From: Cinclus cinclus
Lineage: Eukaryota; Chordata; Aves; Passeriformes; Cinclidae
Assembly (NCBI RefSeq): GCF_963662255.1
Contig: NC_085047.1
Location: forward strand, 92,697,619-92,761,618
Direction of reading: 5' to 3'
Length of the DNA stretch: 64,000 bases
The notes under the pieces were generated by a model. That model was not told where the DNA came from, did not search any database, and was given only the letters and a program-made list of their open reading frames with translations. Positions 57,300-64,000 of the stretch are shown here, in pieces (position 1 is the first letter of the stretch; each line of letters begins with the position of its first letter). The translations under genes were made by a program, and so were the position numbers.

Positions 57300-59560
57300 G
57301 CTCTTAGGAAAAACAGTCTCTCCCACCCCTCAGGCAAACAACCCAGTATTTGGCAACCTAAGCAGCTGTTTTCTACTTTCACTAAATAGAGTCAGAAAGA
57401 ATGTTAGAGTGGGGGAAGAGCAGAAGAGATGAAGTCAGAGCTAATACTCAAGGTCTTGGGAGGTACTGTGAGACACAGAGGTCTCTATGCAGAGGGTGTT
57501 GCTGCCGAGGAAGAAGCAGAGCACCCACAGAAGAGTACAGATGGTAAATTGGGAAGAATATTCATGTCTGATTGTGATGCCAACCCTAACCAAAGTGAAT
57601 GACCTCTGGAGAGCCGAAAGGTTTATAGGTTACATCCACTAGTATACATTTTTAGCAGAAGGAGGAAGGCACAATGCAGGAAGGGGGTATCAAAAACTGC
57701 AAGTGTTTTTGAGAACAAACACTTATGCAAACTGTGCAGTGATGCCATATCTTCTGTCCCTGAAATGTAGCATAACAGAGACCTCTGTTGAACCTGAACT
57801 ACACATAAGCAGCCCATCCAAGTACATGCTGGTCCATCACCTGAACTGTGGGTACCAAGCCAAACACTAAGTAATTAACATTTAACACAGACACTCAGCT
57901 CCCAAAGAACATTTGCCACGGCTGGCTGATTTTCTTGCTCACTCTTTGCAAGGGTGAGGACTCAGTGCATGACAAAGTAATGGACTGATAGCATATGCGT
58001 AACCTAAACTGATGTAAAGTTATGAAAAAAGGGTAGCAGTAGAAGTGGGTATGGGTCAACAAAACTTAGCTGCAAAATTGCAGCAATTTCTTTGTCCAAG
58101 TCTCTGACCTTCATGACACTAATTCATATAGATGATGAAAAAAATCAGATGTGCCTTCACATTCAGTTCACCATTATTAGGCTCGCATTAGTACAAGCAT
58201 GAGTAAGAACTTGCTGCGGAGTCTTAGTACAAGTTTTCAAAGGTATCTGGAAAAAAAAGTTCTTCACTACAGCACCATAGATACTGATAGCTCACCTGCA
58301 AAAGTATGATATTTTGTCATATAAACACAAAATAACAAAATGAGCACTGATCCATTAAACAGATTGTTCTTGACAGCGCGTGACATTAGGGCAGAGTCTT
58401 TTAAAGAGCAAATTCATGTAGTCATGTCTAATTAATTAATCTGAAACAAGAGACTGGCAAAACTTATGGTTGCAGCTAAGCAAGATCCTTAGTGAAATAC
58501 ACTGTCAGAATTTATTGTTACTCATTGGTCAGGTAAGACCAACAGCACCACTACAGAGAGAGCAAATCAGGGATAATGTCTAAGTAATTAGTAGTTAGGT
58601 TCACTGTGTCACACATACTCTGTGACCACACAAACCTGACAGTGAGAATCACCCATTTACAACATACCAGAAGAAGGGAGCATCACAACAGGTACAGGTA
58701 ACCACAGAGGCAGTTAAAACCTGGATGGGCTTACTTATAACTGTGAACACTTCTTTTGTAAATTTAAGAACATCCTCCATCAATCTCCGTCAATTCATTT
58801 GTTCTCAGGGCCAGATTCAGCACATCTACTTCAAGAAGGTTATTTAAGTATCAAAATGCCAGATTCTAGGAAGGTGGTTCAGGCCACACAAAGCTGTCAG
58901 CTGGGAGAGGTCAAGCATCCTCAATGGTCAAGCAGTGTCCTTGCCTATGGGGTGAATTTGCAGCTCACTGAGAGAAACCACAAAGCACTGGAATGAACCT
59001 CAACCAACACATGGTCCTGAGCAGGAGCACTAGCACCTCTTTCAGAGCTGCACATATACAGAGGGAATAAATTCTACCCATAAACTTATGTCTGCTATTT
59101 TCCTACTTATACAGGATGCCTTCAGAAATGCCAAGGTACTAGGAAAAGATGTGGAAGGAATTCAGGCCATCTTGATCAAGATCCCTAATGTGCAGTCTTG
59201 ACTCAGGCATTTATGCCTCGATTTTGATGGAATCCACAGACAGAAACAAAGAAGAGCCATAAACCAGTGAGGCTGGCAAGGGGTTACTTTCATCTTGCTT
59301 GGTGGAAATGAGATGAAAACTGCACATGTAATAGGAAGACATTCAAAGAGACACCAGAGCAATGCATTGGCAAAGCTCCTGCTGGAGGTGTCTGAGGGAC
59401 CAAACGATGGCAACAATTAAGGGAGCTGTGGCAGCAGGAGTAGGCAGAGGATTTGTCTTGACGATTTAGGAGACAAAGGAGATGGGAATGTATTTATAGA
59501 GGCAAGCTGGGTTGGAGAAGGTATTTTCAAAATAGAGGTTGCAAGAACAAGGTTACTGTG
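57300..59560. other. Intergenic DNA, no gene
   Basis: AT-rich. A TAATTAATTAAT word lies at about 58,429-58,440 in otherwise unremarkable sequence. No coding frame was recognised. Confidence 0.5.
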
Positions 59561-59564
59561 CTTG

Positions 59565-59745
59565 TGTCTCTGCCACTGAGTCATTGCGACAATTTCCCCA
59601 TCTGTAAAACTGAGATAATAATACTTACCTATCTTACAGAGGGAGGGGAGTGTGTTGTGAGGATTAATTAGCTAAGGTTTGTACAGCACTTTGAACATGT
59701 AGAGAGCGATATAAGTGCTCAGTACTAAGATTATTATTAATATGG
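59565..59745 (+). mobile_element. Ancient MIR-type CORE-SINE relic
   Basis: The right two-thirds of a MIR element is readable in order: TTTCCCCATCTGTAAAA, then AGATAATAATACTTACCTA, then GTTGTGAGGATTAATTAG, then a TACAGCACTTTGAAC-like segment, and finally AAGTGCTCAGTACTAAG with TTATTATTA. The 5' tRNA-related part is mostly missing apart from TCTGCCACT. MIR copies are ancient in amniotes, so this is an old insertion. It is recognised from memory of the consensus. Confidence 0.8.
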
Positions 59746-60035
59746 AAGGAATAAGCCAGGGTGGGGGTGGAGAGCGAATGAGCAAGCTTTTAGAAGATAA
59801 GGGGAAGAAAGTAACAACAGGATGACAGAGAATAGGAAGGGATTGGATTAAAGGACAGTTTCTTAAATTAGAGGTAAACACTGGGAGACTTAACTGGAAG
59901 CTTAAATAAAGGAAGAAAGCATTAGTAGCAGAACTGTTAAAACTAGAGGCCTATGAGCTCTGATATTATTCTCCTCTCATTTTCTCTTGTTTTGTCAGCT
60001 TTACACCACACTGGGATTTTTGTTGTCTTCCCAGA

Positions 60036-60088
60036 AGTCTTTATCTGGAACACTGGCTGCAAGTAAAATAGTCTTTATCTGGAACACT
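60036..60088 (+). repeat. 19-bp direct duplication, 34-bp period
   Basis: AGTCTTTATCTGGAACACT occurs exactly at 60,036-60,054 and 60,070-60,088. Confidence 0.9.
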
Positions 60089-61561
60089 AGAAATGAAATA
60101 AATGTGAACTGTCAAACTTGAACTTTAGCTCTGGCACTACAACTCCTACCACATCAGTAAGTTGTAGATGTTAAACCAGAACTTAAAAAACAAGTAGTTT
60201 CCTATTTGCATAGTTTATGTAACCATATCTCCCTTCTTCCCTGTAAAACCACAAGAAAGAAAAATCAACACCCCTCCCAGGAATGCTGTTAAAGATGGAA
60301 AACCCATTTTTAGCAGGTCTACAAATCACAAAATTAAGGCTGTTTTTATCTCCTCCTTTCAATGAGGCAAAGTAGATGAGGGTATTTTACTGGCCAAGGG
60401 ATTGTGACAGGTCGTTTGAGACCGGCAATTTTAAATAGAGTGCATGTTGATTACACATAGAACAATTCTAAGATACTCTGCAGTCTGTTTCTCCAAGGCA
60501 CCAAGCAACTGTAGTGGTCACTCTGACTTTTGTCCAGGAATTTAAAATGGAAAATTGTATTTCCCCCTGCCAAATTCCCAACTTTTATTTTGTGACAGAC
60601 AAGTTCTAAAATAACTTAGATTGTTCTGAATTTTACCAAGAATAATCAGATAAAACAGTGGGGCAACACTCTGTTCACCAGCAAAGGAGATACACTGCAA
60701 AATATTTTATCTAAGGTAGGCAAAACAGACTTCAGAGTCAGTGCACATTACAGAACTTGTTTCAGCCAAATAAAAGCAATGTTATTGAGACAGATCATTA
60801 TCCTTACAGACTAGTTTGTCCTCAACCTTTCTTTGGGGATCATGGATTGAAACTAGCATGGTTCTTGATGCATCTTTTTATTCTCTTGGTAGTAACAGCA
60901 CTTGAAATGACCTTTTAGTTTATCATTAGGTTTATTACTCTGTATAGCTGCCTCCACACATATGATCCTATTCAGAAACATAAGGAGACACAATTTCAAG
61001 GAAATAGCTCATTTTTCTGCTGTGCTCAGATCCACAATAATAACCAATGGATCAGGATAGGGTAAGTGATTACTAATACAATGAATGCTCCTACCAAAGG
61101 AGCTGACTTGAAGCAGGAAGTTTTTATAAAGCTAAGTATACTGAAAATTAAGTCTAAAAGCTCAAGAATAGCTTCCATTTGCAGTGACACCCTGATGATG
61201 GTAGCTGGTGCTAGTAGGTGGGGTGTCTGAAAGAGCCTGAGAACTCACCTTCTGACAGTGAAGATCCCTGAAGGCTCTCAAGCCGGCTATCTCTGATACA
61301 AAGGCTGTTCCCATTTGAAAATTCGGCCCTAATGTAACAGGAGAATGCATCCGAGCTTTAAATGAAGCAAATACGCATTTGCCCTTGAACTGTAACAAAA
61401 TCCAGTAAAGTAGAAAAAAGGGAGGCTTTTTGTTGCCTGTGAAGTTGCCTGAGAATACTGTGAAAATACTTTTTACAGTTATACTATCAGGGTTATGTGG
61501 GCATTTACTCTAGTTTATTTAGGATGTTTACAATGGAACTTCATGGCTTTCCCTTTTCTTC

Positions 61562-61579
61562 TTTTTTTTTTTTTTTTTT
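61562..61579 (+). repeat. T-homopolymer of about 18
   Basis: A single T run in AT-rich DNA. Confidence 0.9.
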
Positions 61580-62451
61580 GGCTCCAGGTTTTTAACAATA
61601 GTCTTCAAGAGTAAATTATGTATTTCAAAATAAGTATGCTTTTAACAAGGCCATACTCTGTCTTTCTATCACTAACAGAACAAAATACTCACCATATTTA
61701 AATAAGCAAGAAAACAAAATGTCTAACAGCAACAAGAGGATGAGGGCACCCCAGCTGTACAGCATAAATGAATTCAGGGATTCATTGCAGTTTGCATACA
61801 CTCCTACAAAGATGTCCTTCTAGTAATTCCAGTCATAGCCCACCACTACATAAGACAAACTAACTGATTTGGGTAACTACATAAACACTGCCAGTTTCTT
61901 AGCCAGTGGCTTGCATGAGGGACAGCTTGCCATGGAATCATGTATTTTAGGCATTTTAAAATCTGCACAGCACTTCAAAGAGATTGTGATGTCTGGGGGA
62001 GAATTCATAGCTCTTACAACAACTGATGTTTTAAAAAGCAATACATTTTTAAAAAAGAAACCAGGTATTCATGAAGATAATCCTGAACAAGAATTCTTGG
62101 TGAGACTTTGCAAGTAAAAATTTCAGGGCTTGTCCATATGAGGAAATTAAGTGTGGCAGAGCTACGGCCATAAAATTATAATGCTGCAGCAGCTACTGCT
62201 TGTGTAACTCTCTATGTTCCTGCACAGAAAGTATTCTGGAATAATAGACTGTTTCTTTGGGGTTTTTGGTAGACCTTACACTGCTTTGGAACTAACATAA
62301 ACTCTTTCTGCCTCATAATCACTTGGCCCCCTACTACTGAAATCAGCCTTCCATTTTGTCTTTTGTGCAAATGCCCCTTCACCAAATTACACTTTTGCAG
62401 CATAACCAATGACTACAGAAGATGTGTGCAACTACTAATTATAGGGAAAAA

Positions 62452-62548
62452 AAGAAAACAAACAAACAAACAAAAAAACCAAACCAAAACAAAAAAAACA
62501 AAAACAACAAAAAAAAACCCAAACAAAAAAACCCCCCAAAAAACCAAA
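62452..62548 (+). repeat. A-rich (CAAA)n low-complexity tract
   Basis: Irregular CAAA, CAAAA and AACC units over almost 100 bp. Confidence 0.9.
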
Positions 62549-64000
62549 GAACCTGACATGGTAAGGGTGTGCACGCAAAAGAGGGACAGAAGGCCAGAGC
62601 CAAGGCTACTACATTTTCTGCACAGTACTAAGGAGAATGGTAAAGGTGATCTCTGACCAGGAAGAGAAATTGCTCTACTCCCTCAGAGAACATGAAATTC
62701 CCTCCCTTACTTTTTTGGGATTTGCCAGTTTATTGGGTGTAGCACTGGCAGATGAGCCCTAAAAAAGTTTGTTGCAGTGCTTTAAATGAGAAGCAACACA
62801 TGGTTTAGGGACAAGGCTGAGGCAGTTCAACACAGCACCTTCAGTGAGTAAATTTCAATTTGCTTTCAACTTAGTATCACAGGAAACTTTGAGAGAAAAT
62901 GGATTGAAGTACTTACAGTGCATATAAATCATAATATGTAAAGGGAACACCTTTTCAGTTATCTACTTGATGAATAGTAAGAAGGAAAAATATTAAGCTT
63001 GAAGCTTAAAAATTTAATATAGGGTAATGCAGAAACAGGGTTGGTTCAAGCAGTGATCTGATATTGTAATAACCAAACAAAAATGGAACTTGAGTGGTTT
63101 ATATGTGTTATCAGAACTCTTCAGATGAATGGAGGTTTTAGTAAGAGGATATATTTTATATGTAAACTCTATAGTCTTCTGATAAATGTTCAATATTAAA
63201 CTTACCTAAAATTCTAATAAAATAAAACATACAAGAACAACATCCACACGAGGTGGTTCAAGTTACTTTTACCACATTCTAAGAAACAGTTTATATAGTG
63301 TTTGCTATCACAGAACCCTGTTTAATAAAAAATGGGATTTGGAGACACATAGATCAAAAAATGGGAGTCTCTGTTGCATAAATAAAAAATTTCACTCACC
63401 AGATGAAAATGGACACAATACATTGTGCAGACTGGTCCATTAGTGCCCACCAGACTATGGGCTCTATCCTATGGACATAGCTTTAACAGAAAGGTTTTAT
63501 AATTTTAAAGTTTGTAGTCCCAATTTTTTTGTGCTTGCCAGCAATGGGATAATAATGAGAACTAAACACTATAGATACTGAAGATGCCCAAAAAGATTCA
63601 TATTTTAAGTGGCTTTTCTTTTCATATGTTTTTAGGCCTATATACTTTTTCTTCTAAAAATGCTCAAATAACAAAGTTTATTGATAAGAATATAATAAAA
63701 TAAATGAAATAGAATTAAATATATATTGCAAAATATTCCCTAAAGTAAGTTCTTAGCAAGAAGAAGTTGGCCTTTTCCTAAGTATTTCCCTCTTCCTATC
63801 AGGAGACAGAAACATTGCATGGGAACGTTGTATCTTAACATAAGAATTTGAATTCTGAATCAGAAAATGGTCGGGAGCCAAACGCCAAAGAATAAAAGGT
63901 AACATCTAGTCACACTTCCTATGTTATAACCTCCCTCTTCTAATCTGGAGAAAATAAGTAAGACTGAAGCTGGTAGTGAAGTGAGTTGCCAGACTGATAG

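Larger units (their letters stand above)
59750..64000. other. AT-rich intergenic DNA to the window end, no gene
   Basis: The stretch contains a 19-bp duplication (60,036-60,088), a T run of about 18 (about 61,562-61,579) and an A/CAAA-rich tract (62,452-62,548). No credible gene was found. Confidence 0.55.

Overview
This is vertebrate, very probably avian (songbird-like), nuclear DNA. The evidence is one intact intronless SOX1 gene on the minus strand, interspersed mono- to tetranucleotide repeats, an LTR resembling a high-copy LTR I associate with bird genomes, and a decayed MIR-type SINE. No operons, CRISPR arrays, phage genes or other prokaryotic features are present. SOX1 is the only protein-coding gene I can support. 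The other long open frames lie in GC-rich or simple-repeat DNA and match no family I recognise.

Layout. 1-3.7 kb: AT-rich intergenic DNA. 3.7-19.8 kb (3' of SOX1): a patchwork of probable cis-regulatory blocks (homeodomain TAATTA/G, SOX ATTGT/ACAAT, POU ATTTGCAT, E-box and GATA motifs) alternating with CpG-rich blocks and microsatellites. 19.9-22.4 kb: SOX1 3' UTR and 3' flank with several minus-strand AATAAA signals. 22,418-23,536: SOX1 coding sequence (372 aa, SoxB1). 23.54-24.6 kb: a roughly 1 kb 5' UTR and the promoter. Reading towards the gene, the promoter has an octamer, an inverted CCAAT box and a TTTAA box, all inside a CpG island. 24.6-37.2 kb (5' of SOX1): more candidate enhancers, several further CpG-rich blocks and large ATCC and GGAA microsatellites. 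37.2-64 kb: AT-rich, CpG-poor intergenic DNA with one LTR and one MIR-like relic.

The window reads as one developmental gene inside its regulatory landscape. SOX1 encodes a neural-progenitor and lens transcription factor. The non-coding blocks carry sites for the factors that usually drive SoxB1 genes: SoxB1 itself, POU, homeodomain and proneural bHLH proteins. That linkage is inference; cross-species alignment and chromatin data would test it. I saw no convincing new biological system. The most unusual signals are in the SOX1 promoter and 5' UTR: a duplicated 19-bp element, a (TCC)n tract just after the likely start site and a 38-nt U tract. Outside the gene they are a SOX-homeodomain-SOX palindrome at 29.24 kb and a 14-bp perfect inverted repeat at 14.05 kb.
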